This document shows, piece by piece, positions 23,384 through 31,363 of a DNA stretch of 60,084 nucleotides; within the stretch, counting starts at the first letter, position 1, and each line of letters begins with the position of its first letter. Source of the DNA: an uncultured beta proteobacterium (lineage in GTDB: Bacteria; Pseudomonadota; Gammaproteobacteria; Burkholderiales; Burkholderiaceae_C); the NCBI GenBank assembly GCA_903945325.1, contig CAJAVE010000090.1:1-60084 (forward strand), read 5' to 3'. Below the pieces are notes generated by a model. It saw nothing but the letters and a program-made list of their open reading frames with translations, made no database searches and was not told the DNA's origin. A program made the position numbers and the translations under genes.

Positions 23384-24622
23384 TCAATGAAAGAACAAAT
23401 AGGCCACCCAGACGGAGGCCAGCACCCCAGCCAGATCGGCCAGCAAACCGTAGCCAATCGCATAGCGGGCCCGCTTGATACCCACGGAGCCAAAGTACAG
23501 CGCAATGATATAGAAGGTGGTGTCGGTGGCACCCTGCAGCACGCAGGCGAGCCGCCCCACAAACGAGTCCACGCCATAGGTCTGCATGGCATCGATCATC
23601 ATGGCGCGGGCGCCGCTGCCACTCACGGGTTTCATCAGCGCGGTAGGCAGGGCCGGGGTGAAATCGGTGTTCCAGCCCAGATTCGAAAACACCCATGTAA
23701 AACCACTGACCACAAAGGTCAATACACCCGAATTGCGCAGCACGCTGATGGCCACCAGCATGCCCACCAGGTAGGGAATGATGGTCAGCGAGGTTTGTAT
23801 GCCGCCCTTGGCACCCTCAATGAAGGCGTCAAAGACATTGACCCCTTTTCGCAAGGCCCCAATCAAAAACGCGCTGATGATGGACGCCAGCACCAGATTG
23901 CTGGCCAGCTTGGAAAACAGCTCGATCTCGGTGCGGGTCATGAAGTTCACCAGGTACCACACCATACCGCCAATCAAGACGGTGATGCCTCCCACCCAAC
24001 CCATGATGACGCTGTCAAACAGGTTGATGCGCTGCCTGATGGAAACGCTGACCAGCGCAACCACCGTTGCCACATAGGTTGCAATCAGTATGGGTAAGAA
24101 CACATCCGATGGGTCCTGCGCACCCAGAATCGCGCGCTGCGCGATGATGGACAACGGGATTAGCGTCAAACCGGAGGTCTGTAGCACCAGAAACATGATT
24201 TGCGCATCGCTGGCCTCCTCCTTGTTCGGGTTGAGGCTTTGCAGGCTGTCCATGGCCTTCAATCCAAACGGCGTGGCGGCGTTGTCCAGCCCCAAAAAGT
24301 TCGCTGAAAAATTCATCACCATGTGGCCAGACGCCGGATGGTTTCTGGGAACCTCCGGGAAAATTCGCGAAAAGAACGGCCCTATGAGTTTGGCCACAAA
24401 TTCAATGGCCCCTGCTTTCTCGCCAATATTGAGCAGACCCAGCCACAGCGTCATGACCCCAGCCAGCGGCAATGCGATGTCCATAACCGCCACTTTGGCG
24501 GAGGTAAACGTGCCATCAATGATGCGCTTGAAAACCTCCACGTCGCCCATGAACAGCCACTGCGCCAGGGCTGCTGCAAAACCCACCAGAAAAAAGCCTG
24601 ACCAGATGTAGGAAAGTGCCAT
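23384..24622 (-). CDS. SpmA-SpmB fusion, nucleoside-recognition (Gate) domain membrane protein
   Basis: A 412-residue membrane protein with about ten hydrophobic segments. The first half matches SpmA (GVMTLWLGLLNIGEKAG, NFSANFLGLDNAATPFG). The second half matches SpmB (LIGALRKGVNVFDAFIEGAK, PVSGSGARAMMIDAM, CVLQGATDTTFYI). In Bacillus, separate SpmA and SpmB act in spore core dehydration; fused versions occur in non-sporulating proteobacteria with unknown function. Its position between an AmiD-like amidase and LysR/VanX genes suggests a transport role in peptidoglycan-fragment use. This is inference only. Confidence 0.9.
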   Translation of the reverse strand: MALSYIWSGFFLVGFAAALAQWLFMGDVEVFKRIIDGTFTSAKVAVMDIALPLAGVMTLWLGLLNIGEKAGAIEFVAKLIGPFFSRIFPEVPRNHPASGHMVMNFSANFLGLDNAATPFGLKAMDSLQSLNPNKEEASDAQIMFLVLQTSGLTLIPLSIIAQRAILGAQDPSDVFLPILIATYVATVVALVSVSIRQRINLFDSVIMGWVGGITVLIGGMVWYLVNFMTRTEIELFSKLASNLVLASIISAFLIGALRKGVNVFDAFIEGAKGGIQTSLTIIPYLVGMLVAISVLRNSGVLTFVVSGFTWVFSNLGWNTDFTPALPTALMKPVSGSGARAMMIDAMQTYGVDSFVGRLACVLQGATDTTFYIIALYFGSVGIKRARYAIGYGLLADLAGVLASVWVAYLFFH

Positions 24623-24630
24623 GGCGCTGC

Positions 24631-25485
24631 CTACCAGCGTGCGGTGTACGGTTTGGAATGCAGGTCTGGCTTGGCCAAAACCATGCCCTGCGGCGTGTTG
24701 ACTGCATCAAGCAGGGCGGCAATTTCAGCGTCGGGTTGGCCATCGTATTTGGCGGGTCGGTACTTCATCTGGAAGCTGATCAGGCTGTCCCGTGTCAAGG
24801 CGTCCCACTGGCCACTGCGCGACGTGTTGTAGCCATGGTCCGACAACTTGTCCTGAAACCACTTCGCATCCGGCATTTGGAATTCGTACAACGGCCGCTT
24901 CGCCGCGACCATCGCCCCATCGGGCCAGGCAATGAGTCCCTCGTCGGCCAGGCGCTTCCAGGGGAACAGGGGACCGGGGTCCTGCTTGCGCCCGGGCGCA
25001 ATGTCGCTATGCCCGATGATGCGGTCGGGCCTGATCTGGTGGCGCGCCACGATCTCCTTGCACAAGGCAAGCACTTCATTGATTTGCGCCTGCGAAAACG
25101 GTGTGTAACGTGTAACACCGTCCGCGCCGACCACAGGCCCGGCATTGACGATTTCAATGCCGATAGAGCCGGCATTCAAGTTGCTGTAGCCCGCCCAGAA
25201 ACTGGGACCGGCATGCCAGGCTCTGCGATTTTCGTCCACCAACCGGTAGGTCACAACCGGGTCGTCGCGCACCAGGTAGTGGCTGGACACAGCCCGGTTT
25301 GACGGCTTGGTGAGAGTTGCCAGCGAGCTCTCGAAGTTACCCACCGTGTAATGCAGCACCAGAAACTGGGCCCGGCTGTCCTGATTTTCCGATGTGTAGG
25401 TGGTGTCAATCCGCACGCCGGACGCGCACCCGCCCAAGAACACGATAGCAACGATACTGAACAGGGGTAAAAAGCCAGGTTTCAT
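24631..25485 (-). CDS. N-acetylmuramoyl-L-alanine amidase, AmiD-like lipoprotein
   Basis: It cleaves the bond between MurNAc (or anhydroMurNAc) and L-Ala. From 25485 the product is 284 residues: a lipoprotein signal (MKPGFLPLFSIVAIVFLGGC), an Amidase_2 domain with zinc ligands in FLVLHYTVG and GHSDIAPGRKQDPGPLFPW, and a C-terminal peptidoglycan-binding helix bundle (TRDSLISFQMKYRP). This matches E. coli AmiD, an outer-membrane lipoprotein. In-frame ATGs at 25497 and 25500 exist but give a poorer signal peptide. It is the first gene of the minus-strand operon. Confidence 0.93.
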   Translation of the reverse strand: MKPGFLPLFSIVAIVFLGGCASGVRIDTTYTSENQDSRAQFLVLHYTVGNFESSLATLTKPSNRAVSSHYLVRDDPVVTYRLVDENRRAWHAGPSFWAGYSNLNAGSIGIEIVNAGPVVGADGVTRYTPFSQAQINEVLALCKEIVARHQIRPDRIIGHSDIAPGRKQDPGPLFPWKRLADEGLIAWPDGAMVAAKRPLYEFQMPDAKWFQDKLSDHGYNTSRSGQWDALTRDSLISFQMKYRPAKYDGQPDAEIAALLDAVNTPQGMVLAKPDLHSKPYTARW

Positions 25486-25495
25486 AGTGGGGACC

Positions 25496-25510
25496 ATCAT
25501 ATCTTTTGAT
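25496..25510. promoter_or_regulatory. Candidate LysR-type site in the divergent amiD-like/M14 promoter region
   Basis: The 111-bp gap 25486-25596 separates the two divergent operons and must hold both promoters. Within it ATCA-TATCTTT-TGAT is a short inverted repeat of the T-N11-A form used by LysR regulators. The arms are only four bases, so this is weak evidence. A minus-strand start at 25485 leaves this site outside the coding region. Confidence 0.3.
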
Positions 25511-25596
25511 TATGGAGTGGGAACGCGCTGCAATGGACTGAATTCAGGGGCGCATGACTACAATGATTTTTCGCTTTCTTGCCCGCACACACCACA

Positions 25597-26571
25597 ATGC
25601 ATTACTCCACTGCCAACCTGCGCATTCACAAGTTCTCTTCACTTCAGCCCGGCCCGCGGCTTATCGTGACAGGCGCCGTGCATGGCAGTGAAACCAGTGG
25701 CACGCGGGGTATCGAAAAAGTGCTGGCAGAGCTTGACAGCGGCGAACTCACCATCCTGCGCGGCAGCCTGACCTTGCTACCGGTTGCCAACCCGCTGGCC
25801 TACAGCAAGGGCGAGCGCAATGGCGACCGCAACCTGAACCGCAATCTGCAGCCCTGCGAACAACCACTGGACAACGAAGACCGCATTGCCAATGTATTGT
25901 GCCCCCTGCTGGCGCAGCACGACGTATTGGTGGACCTGCATTCCTTCCGCGCCCAGGGTGAGCCCTTTGCCATGATTGGCCCGGCCAACAACGCGGACGA
26001 CCTGGAGCCGGTTCGCCACGCGGAACTGGAGCAGGCTCTGGCACTGCGACTGGGGCCGCGGCGCATTGTGGAGGGCTGGCTGTCCACCTACGCAGTCGGT
26101 GTGCAGCAACGTCTTGCGCGCACGAAGCCGACCGAGCGCTCCGAATTACTCAGCACCCACCCGAGCTATGGCGTCGGTACCACCGAATACATGCGAAAGA
26201 CAGGCGGCTACGCCATTACGCTGGAGTGTGGCCAGCACGCCGATCCGGACGCACCCGGTGTGGCTTACCGGGCCATTCGCAACACACTGGCCCATCTCGG
26301 TCTGGTGGATGAAACGCCACCACCTGCCCGCACCGACATTGAGTTTCTGCGCCTGGCTGAAGTGATTGACCGGCACCACCCGGACGACCAATTCACCCGT
26401 TCCTGGTCCAGCTACGACCGGGTTGCACAGGGTGATGTCATCGGGCTGCGCCACGACGGCTCTGAGGTGCGTGCCCCGCGCGAGGGCTATATCGTGTTTC
26501 CCGATGCCAATGCCAAAGCGGGTAACGAGTGGTTCTACTTTGCCCACCCCAGCACGCGCACCATCACCTAG
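25597..26571 (+). CDS. M14-like zinc amidase/carboxypeptidase (succinylglutamate desuccinylase/aspartoacylase family)
   Basis: A 324-residue zinc enzyme. Ligands are seen in VHGSETSGTRGIE (His, Glu; residues about 28-40) and VDLHSF (third His). The NRNL stretch and the late Glu in ITLECGQHAD complete the active site. The family is named for AstE and aspartoacylase, but M14 relatives include MpaA, which cuts gamma-D-Glu-mDAP in murein tripeptide. First place in an operon with murQ and ampG-like genes makes a muropeptide amidase likely. No signal peptide is present. The ATG at 25597 is preferred over 25579 (shorter, canonical lead). Confidence 0.85.
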   Translation: MHYSTANLRIHKFSSLQPGPRLIVTGAVHGSETSGTRGIEKVLAELDSGELTILRGSLTLLPVANPLAYSKGERNGDRNLNRNLQPCEQPLDNEDRIANVLCPLLAQHDVLVDLHSFRAQGEPFAMIGPANNADDLEPVRHAELEQALALRLGPRRIVEGWLSTYAVGVQQRLARTKPTERSELLSTHPSYGVGTTEYMRKTGGYAITLECGQHADPDAPGVAYRAIRNTLAHLGLVDETPPPARTDIEFLRLAEVIDRHHPDDQFTRSWSSYDRVAQGDVIGLRHDGSEVRAPREGYIVFPDANAKAGNEWFYFAHPSTRTIT

Positions 26572-26579
26572 GCGACGCC

Positions 26580-27464
26580 ATGCTCAACACCGAAAGCCCC
26601 AGCACCCAGCACACCGAGCTGGACCGGTATGCCACGCCGGACCTTGTGGCGGCTTTTGTGGACGACCAACTGCGTGCAGTAGATGCCGTGCGCGCCGCCG
26701 GGCCTGACCTGGCCCGCGCGGTGGACGCGGCCCTGCCGCGCATGCTCAACGGTGGGCGTCTGATCTACGCCGGTGCCGGTACCTCCGGCCGTCTGGGAGT
26801 GCTTGACAGTGTGGAGCTGTATCCCACATTTTCGTGGCCACATGAGCGTGCCATCGGGCTGCTGGCAGGAGGAAACACCGCCATGTTTGTGGCAGTTGAA
26901 GGCGCGGAGGACGATGCCGATCAGGGCGCACGCGACGTGCAGGGCGTTCACGTCGGGCCGAATGATGTGGTGCTGCTGATCGCTGCGTCCGGCTCTACGC
27001 CCTATGTGCTGGGGGCTCTGCAGGCAGCGCGCAGCGCGGGCGCGCTGACGGTAGGCTTTGCCAACAATCCGAATGCGCCCGTCACGCAACAGGCCGACAT
27101 GGGTATCACCTTGGACACGGGTAGCGAAGTGATATCGGGCAGTACCCGGCTCAAGGCGGGGACCTCACAGAAAATTGCGCTCAACACCTTCTCCAGCGCC
27201 TTGATGGTGCGGCTGAACAAGGTCTACGGCAACCTGATGGTGGATCTGAAGGCAACCAATGCCAAGCTGGTTCGCCGCGCTGTTGCACTGACCATGCGTG
27301 CGGCCGCCTGCGATGAAGCACGCGCACGCGAAACCCTACAGGCCTGTGACCACCACGTCAAAGTGGCAGTCGTCGCGATCCGGTGTGGCGTTGATATCGC
27401 AACGGCGAAGGAGCGACTGGCCGCAGCGGGAGACAGCGTGCGCAGCGCACTGGACCTGGCGTGA
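26580..27464 (+). CDS. murQ: N-acetylmuramic acid 6-phosphate etherase
   Basis: It removes lactate from MurNAc-6-P to give GlcNAc-6-P, the substrate of NagA. The 294-residue SIS-domain protein has YAGAGTSGRLGVLDSVE, holding the first catalytic Glu, and FVAVEGAEDDAD, holding the second. It also has LIAASGSTPYVLGAL, the sugar-phosphate site, and LKAGTSQKIALN. The ATG at 26580 follows the M14-like stop by 8 bases. Its TGA overlaps the GTG of the permease gene. It is direct evidence that the cell uses MurNAc. Confidence 0.96.
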   Translation: MLNTESPSTQHTELDRYATPDLVAAFVDDQLRAVDAVRAAGPDLARAVDAALPRMLNGGRLIYAGAGTSGRLGVLDSVELYPTFSWPHERAIGLLAGGNTAMFVAVEGAEDDADQGARDVQGVHVGPNDVVLLIAASGSTPYVLGALQAARSAGALTVGFANNPNAPVTQQADMGITLDTGSEVISGSTRLKAGTSQKIALNTFSSALMVRLNKVYGNLMVDLKATNAKLVRRAVALTMRAAACDEARARETLQACDHHVKVAVVAIRCGVDIATAKERLAAAGDSVRSALDLA

Positions 27465-28750
27465 GCGCCACGCATAGCGCAGCACCAAACCCCTGGGCCT
27501 GGATACCCACGCTCTACTTTGCGCAAGGCATTCCCTATGTGGTGGTGATGACCCTGTCGGTCATCCTGTACAAGAACATGGGCGTCAACAACACCGATAT
27601 TGCCCTGTACACCAGCTGGCTGTATCTGCCCTGGGTCATCAAGCCGCTGTGGTCACCCCTGGTCGAGTTGTTCAGCACCAAGCGGGTATGGATTGTGGCG
27701 CTGCAGTTTGCCGTGGGCGCCTCATTTGCGTGCGTGGCCCTGACTATTCCAGGTCCGGGCTATTTCAAGATGACACTGGCTGTGTTCTGGTTGATGGCCT
27801 TTGCATCGGCTTCGCACGACATTGCCGCCGACGGCTTCTACATGCTGGCTCTGCCCGAGCACAGCCAGGCCGCCTTTGTGGGTGTGCGCTCCACGTTTTA
27901 CCGGCTGGCCAACATCGGCGGGCAAGGCGGTCTGGTGTATCTGGCCGGAGAACTGCAGGAGCGTACCGGCAGCATGCAAACGGCGTGGACCATTGTTTTC
28001 TGGGTGTTAACGGGCCTGTTTGTGGCCATGGCGCTGGTCCACTGGCTGGTGCTACCCAAACCCGCCGCAGACATGCGTGGTGCCGGACATGCCAGGTTGC
28101 GGGACCTGGTGCGCGATTTCTTCAGCGTATTTGCCGATTTTTTCAAAAAGCCCGGCATTCTGGTGGTGCTGGGGTTTTTGTTGCTCTACCGGTTCCCGGA
28201 AGCCCAGTTGCTCAAGCTGGCCACACCCTTTCTGCTGGACAAGACCGAGCTGGGCGGCCTGGGGCTCAGTACCAAGGCAGTGGGCATTGCCTATGGCACG
28301 GTCGGCCTGACTGCGCTGACGCTGGGTGGCTTGCTGGGCGGCTGGGTAATTTCCCGCGTGGGCTTGAAGCGCGCGCTGTGGCCGCTGATCCTGCTCATGC
28401 ATGTGCCCAATGCTGTGTTTGTACTGCTGGCCATCTCGCAGCCGCAGGATGTGGTGACAGTGAGCGCGGCGCTGGCCATCGAACAGTTTGGCTATGGGCT
28501 GGGTTTTACCGCCTACCTGATGTACATGATTCTGGTCGCCGACGGACCGCACAAGACCGCCCATTACGCCATTTGCACTGGCTTCATGGCGCTTGGCATG
28601 ATGCTGCCGGGCATGTGGAGCGGCTGGCTGCAGCAGCAGCTGGGCTACCTGCCATTTTTTGTATGGGTGCTGGTGGCAACGATTCCCTCATTCGCCATGG
28701 CCGCACTGATCAAGATTCCCGACGGATTTGGAAAGAAGGCGTTGCCATGA
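27461..28750 (+). CDS. AmpG-like major facilitator permease
   Basis: A 429-residue, 12-segment MFS protein that resembles AmpG, the inner-membrane importer of GlcNAc-anhydro-muropeptides. YFAQGIPYVVVMTLSVILYK, PWVIKPLWSPLVELF and the internal MAFASASHDIAADGFYM are typical of the family. It starts with GTG overlapping the murQ stop (GTGA) and ends overlapping the next ATG, so it is fully coupled within the operon. Substrate specificity is inferred from family and context. Confidence 0.9.
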   Translation: MSATHSAAPNPWAWIPTLYFAQGIPYVVVMTLSVILYKNMGVNNTDIALYTSWLYLPWVIKPLWSPLVELFSTKRVWIVALQFAVGASFACVALTIPGPGYFKMTLAVFWLMAFASASHDIAADGFYMLALPEHSQAAFVGVRSTFYRLANIGGQGGLVYLAGELQERTGSMQTAWTIVFWVLTGLFVAMALVHWLVLPKPAADMRGAGHARLRDLVRDFFSVFADFFKKPGILVVLGFLLLYRFPEAQLLKLATPFLLDKTELGGLGLSTKAVGIAYGTVGLTALTLGGLLGGWVISRVGLKRALWPLILLMHVPNAVFVLLAISQPQDVVTVSAALAIEQFGYGLGFTAYLMYMILVADGPHKTAHYAICTGFMALGMMLPGMWSGWLQQQLGYLPFFVWVLVATIPSFAMAALIKIPDGFGKKALP

Positions 28751-30357
28751 ATCCCTGGAACAGACGACGGCTTCTGGGCGCAGCCGGTGCTGCCACGCTG
28801 GTCGCAGCCGGGCTGGAGGCCTGCGTCGCACCGATAAAGAGCCTGCAGCCCGTTTTTCGTCTGGCTCCCGAGCTGGACGCACTGGCACCACCGGCACCAA
28901 GGGAGTTTCGGGCCGCGTGGGTTGCCACCGTGGCCAACATTGACTGGCCCAGCCGCAAGGGCCTGAGCACTGCGCAGCAGCAAGCTGAAATGCGCGCGAT
29001 CCTGGACCATGCCGTAGCCTTGCGGCTCAACGCGATCATCCTGCAAGTCCGCACCAGCGCCGATGCGCTCTATGCCTCTGCGCTGGAGCCGTGGAGCGAA
29101 TACCTGTCAGGCACGCAGGGTCAGGAGCCCGAGCCGTTTTACGACCCATTGGCGCTGTGGATTGAAGAAGCCCACGCCCGGGGGCTGGAGTTGCACGCCT
29201 GGTTCAACCCGTTTCGGGCGCGCCAAAGCCAGGCCACTTCCAAAGCTGCCGCCACGCACCTGAGCCAGACTCAGCCCGCGTGGGTCAAAGCCTATGGCGA
29301 CCAGCTGTGGATTGACCCCGGCGAGCGGGCTGCCGCCGATCACACCGTCGCCGTATTCATGGATGTGCTGCGCCGCTACGACGTCGATGGCATCCACATC
29401 GACGATTACTTCTACCCCTATCCGATCACCCAAGACCAGGGCAACGAGCCCAAGGTCGAGGTGGATTTTCCGGACCAAAGTGCCTGGCAACGCTATGTCG
29501 ACGGCGGCGGACTGTTGGCCCGCAACGACTGGCGGCGCAGCCATGTGGATGCATTGGTGGAGCGCATTCACACCAGCATCCGTCAGACCAAACCCTGGGT
29601 GCGTTTTGGGGTCAGTCCGTTCGGCATCGGCCGCCCGGAGTGGCGCCCACCCGGCATTCAGGGCTTCAGCCAGTACCACAAGCTGTATGCCGACGTGGAG
29701 CGCTGGCTGCGCCAGGGCTGGATGGATTACCTGGTACCGCAACTCTATTGGCGCATGGAACAGACCGCGCAGGCCTTTGTTCCGTTGCTGGACTACTGGC
29801 ACACCCAAAATCCCCACCAGCGGAACATCTACGCAGGGCTGTTCACCAGCAAACTTCCCGCATCCGCTGCCGACACCAAAAACGCCTGGCCACCGGAAGA
29901 AATCACCAACCAGATTGCCGCCGTGCGCTTACGCGCGCCCGGCAGCGGCCATGTGCACTTCAGCATGGTGGCGCTGTTGCAAAACCGGCTGGGGGTGGCT
30001 GACACGCTCAAGGCACAAACCTATGCCACACCCGCTCTGGTACCAGCTTCACCCTGGCTGGAGCGTAGTGCCCCGGACCTACCAATCGCCGGTTTGAGAC
30101 CGCAGCCCAACGGCGCATGGGAGCTGACGCTGGCCACGCCGCAGTCGGGCAAGGCAGTTGCGCGCTGGGCGGTGTGGTTGCGCTTTGGCGAGCAATGGGA
30201 GTTCCAGATTTCCTTGCAACCTACCATGGCAATTGCGGCGGTTAAGCCGCAGACGGGCGGTGCGCCACTGACGGGCATCGTGGTCTCGGCGCTGGACCGG
30301 GTTGGCAACGAATCACCACGCATCGGCTGGCTTCCACTGCGCGGGAGCACACCGTGA
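28747..30357 (+). CDS. DigH/YddW-like glycosyl hydrolase lipoprotein (DUF187/GHL10)
   Basis: A 536-residue exported glycosidase. The signal MNPWNRRRLLGAAGAATLVA ends at AAGLEAC and reads as a Tat-type lipoprotein signal (RRR plus lipobox Cys). The TIM-barrel domain has FRAAWVATVANIDWPS, the conserved acidic motif YDVDGIHIDDYFYPYP, WVRFGVSPFGIGRP and YLVPQLYWRM, all typical of DUF187. E. coli YddW (DigH) cleaves denuded peptidoglycan glycan strands. A C-terminal beta domain follows from about residue 440. Context fits murein glycan digestion after amidase action. Confidence 0.9.
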   Translation: MNPWNRRRLLGAAGAATLVAAGLEACVAPIKSLQPVFRLAPELDALAPPAPREFRAAWVATVANIDWPSRKGLSTAQQQAEMRAILDHAVALRLNAIILQVRTSADALYASALEPWSEYLSGTQGQEPEPFYDPLALWIEEAHARGLELHAWFNPFRARQSQATSKAAATHLSQTQPAWVKAYGDQLWIDPGERAAADHTVAVFMDVLRRYDVDGIHIDDYFYPYPITQDQGNEPKVEVDFPDQSAWQRYVDGGGLLARNDWRRSHVDALVERIHTSIRQTKPWVRFGVSPFGIGRPEWRPPGIQGFSQYHKLYADVERWLRQGWMDYLVPQLYWRMEQTAQAFVPLLDYWHTQNPHQRNIYAGLFTSKLPASAADTKNAWPPEEITNQIAAVRLRAPGSGHVHFSMVALLQNRLGVADTLKAQTYATPALVPASPWLERSAPDLPIAGLRPQPNGAWELTLATPQSGKAVARWAVWLRFGEQWEFQISLQPTMAIAAVKPQTGGAPLTGIVVSALDRVGNESPRIGWLPLRGSTP

Positions 30358-31286
30358 ACGAAGTACCTTTTTTCGGACTGGGCCTGGATGCGGGCGGCAG
30401 CCAGACCCGTTGGGCGCTCGCCGATACGAACGGAGAGCTGGTAGTCCAGGGGCATGTGGCTGGCCTGAGCGGCTTGCAACTGCAGTCCGACGCTGGGCTC
30501 GCCAGTCTGCGTGCAACGCTACAAACGCTGGCCCACGCATTGAACGAAGTCATACAAGGCCAGCCACTGGCGCTCTACGGCGGCTTTACCGGGCTCGGCG
30601 CAGAGCAAGACAAGGCGGCGCTGCTGGCCTTGTTGCAAGAGGCACTGCCCGTCAGCGCCAGCCACTCCACACTTACGCACGACATGGACATTGCCTACCG
30701 CGCAGCCTTCACCCCCGGCGCAGGCTATCTGGTCTATGCAGGTACCGGATCGATCGCGGCTTACATTGACGCGCAAGGGCAAACCCACCGTGCCGGTGGA
30801 CGAGGCTATTTGCTGGGAGATGAAGGCGGTGGCTATTGGATCGCGCGTGAGGCGCTAGCCTGGGTCTGGCGACAGGAAGACCGCTCGCCCGGCAGCTGGA
30901 AGCAGTCACCCATGGCGCAACGCCTGTTCGATGCCGTGGGGGGCAACGACTGGCAATTCACCCGCGCCTTTGTCTACGGCAGTGACCGCGGCGCAATGGG
31001 CCGGCTCGCATTGCAAGTTGCCGCGTCGTCGCAGGATGACCCCGCCGCCCATGCTTTGCTGCTGCGTGCAGGTGCCGCGCTGGGGGCGTTGGCGCAGCAC
31101 CTGCTGAACCGCTTTGGTCCGCGCCCAGTCACTGCGGGCGGGCGGGCGCTACTGCTGAGCCCGCTGCTGGAAGCGGGTATGCGCAGCACGCTGCCCGCGG
31201 AAATCGACTTGAAAATCACGCCAGACCTGGCAGCCCATGTGACAGCTGCCCGCCTGGCCATTTTTCATGGTCAAGTTGGCCTCTAG
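30354..31286 (+). CDS. BadF/BadG-type N-acetyl amino-sugar kinase (MurK/NagK-like)
   Basis: A 310-residue ASKHA kinase with phosphate 1 GLDAGGSQTRWALAD (about 8-22), LVYAGTGSIAAYIDAQG and GYLLGDEGGGYWIAREAL. It probably phosphorylates GlcNAc and/or MurNAc at C6, like the BadF-family MurK of Clostridium, giving substrates for MurQ and NagA. This would replace the PTS route used by E. coli for MurNAc. It starts with GTG overlapping the DigH-like stop. Its last codons and stop lie in repeat R6. Confidence 0.88.
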   Translation: MNEVPFFGLGLDAGGSQTRWALADTNGELVVQGHVAGLSGLQLQSDAGLASLRATLQTLAHALNEVIQGQPLALYGGFTGLGAEQDKAALLALLQEALPVSASHSTLTHDMDIAYRAAFTPGAGYLVYAGTGSIAAYIDAQGQTHRAGGRGYLLGDEGGGYWIAREALAWVWRQEDRSPGSWKQSPMAQRLFDAVGGNDWQFTRAFVYGSDRGAMGRLALQVAASSQDDPAAHALLLRAGAALGALAQHLLNRFGPRPVTAGGRALLLSPLLEAGMRSTLPAEIDLKITPDLAAHVTAARLAIFHGQVGL

Positions 31287-31327
31287 CCCCCGTAGATATT
31301 GCGCAAGCAGCTATCTTATTTGTAGCA
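31278..31327. repeat. Dispersed repeat copy R6 (inverted relative to R1)
   Basis: GGCCTCTAGCCCCCGTAGAT followed by ATTGCGCAAGCAGCTATCTT and ATTTGTAGCA. The TAG at 31284-31286 is the stop codon of the sugar-kinase gene, so the repeat supplies that gene's 3' end. Confidence 0.85.
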
Positions 31328-31363
31328 AACATAGACAATCGCCTCATCCTGAAAGCCACGCCC

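Noticed and set aside
27649-30357. A 902-codon plus-strand open frame
   Set aside because: Its first 366 codons run out of frame through the AmpG-like permease gene. The real DigH-like protein starts at ATG 28747, overlapping the permease stop.
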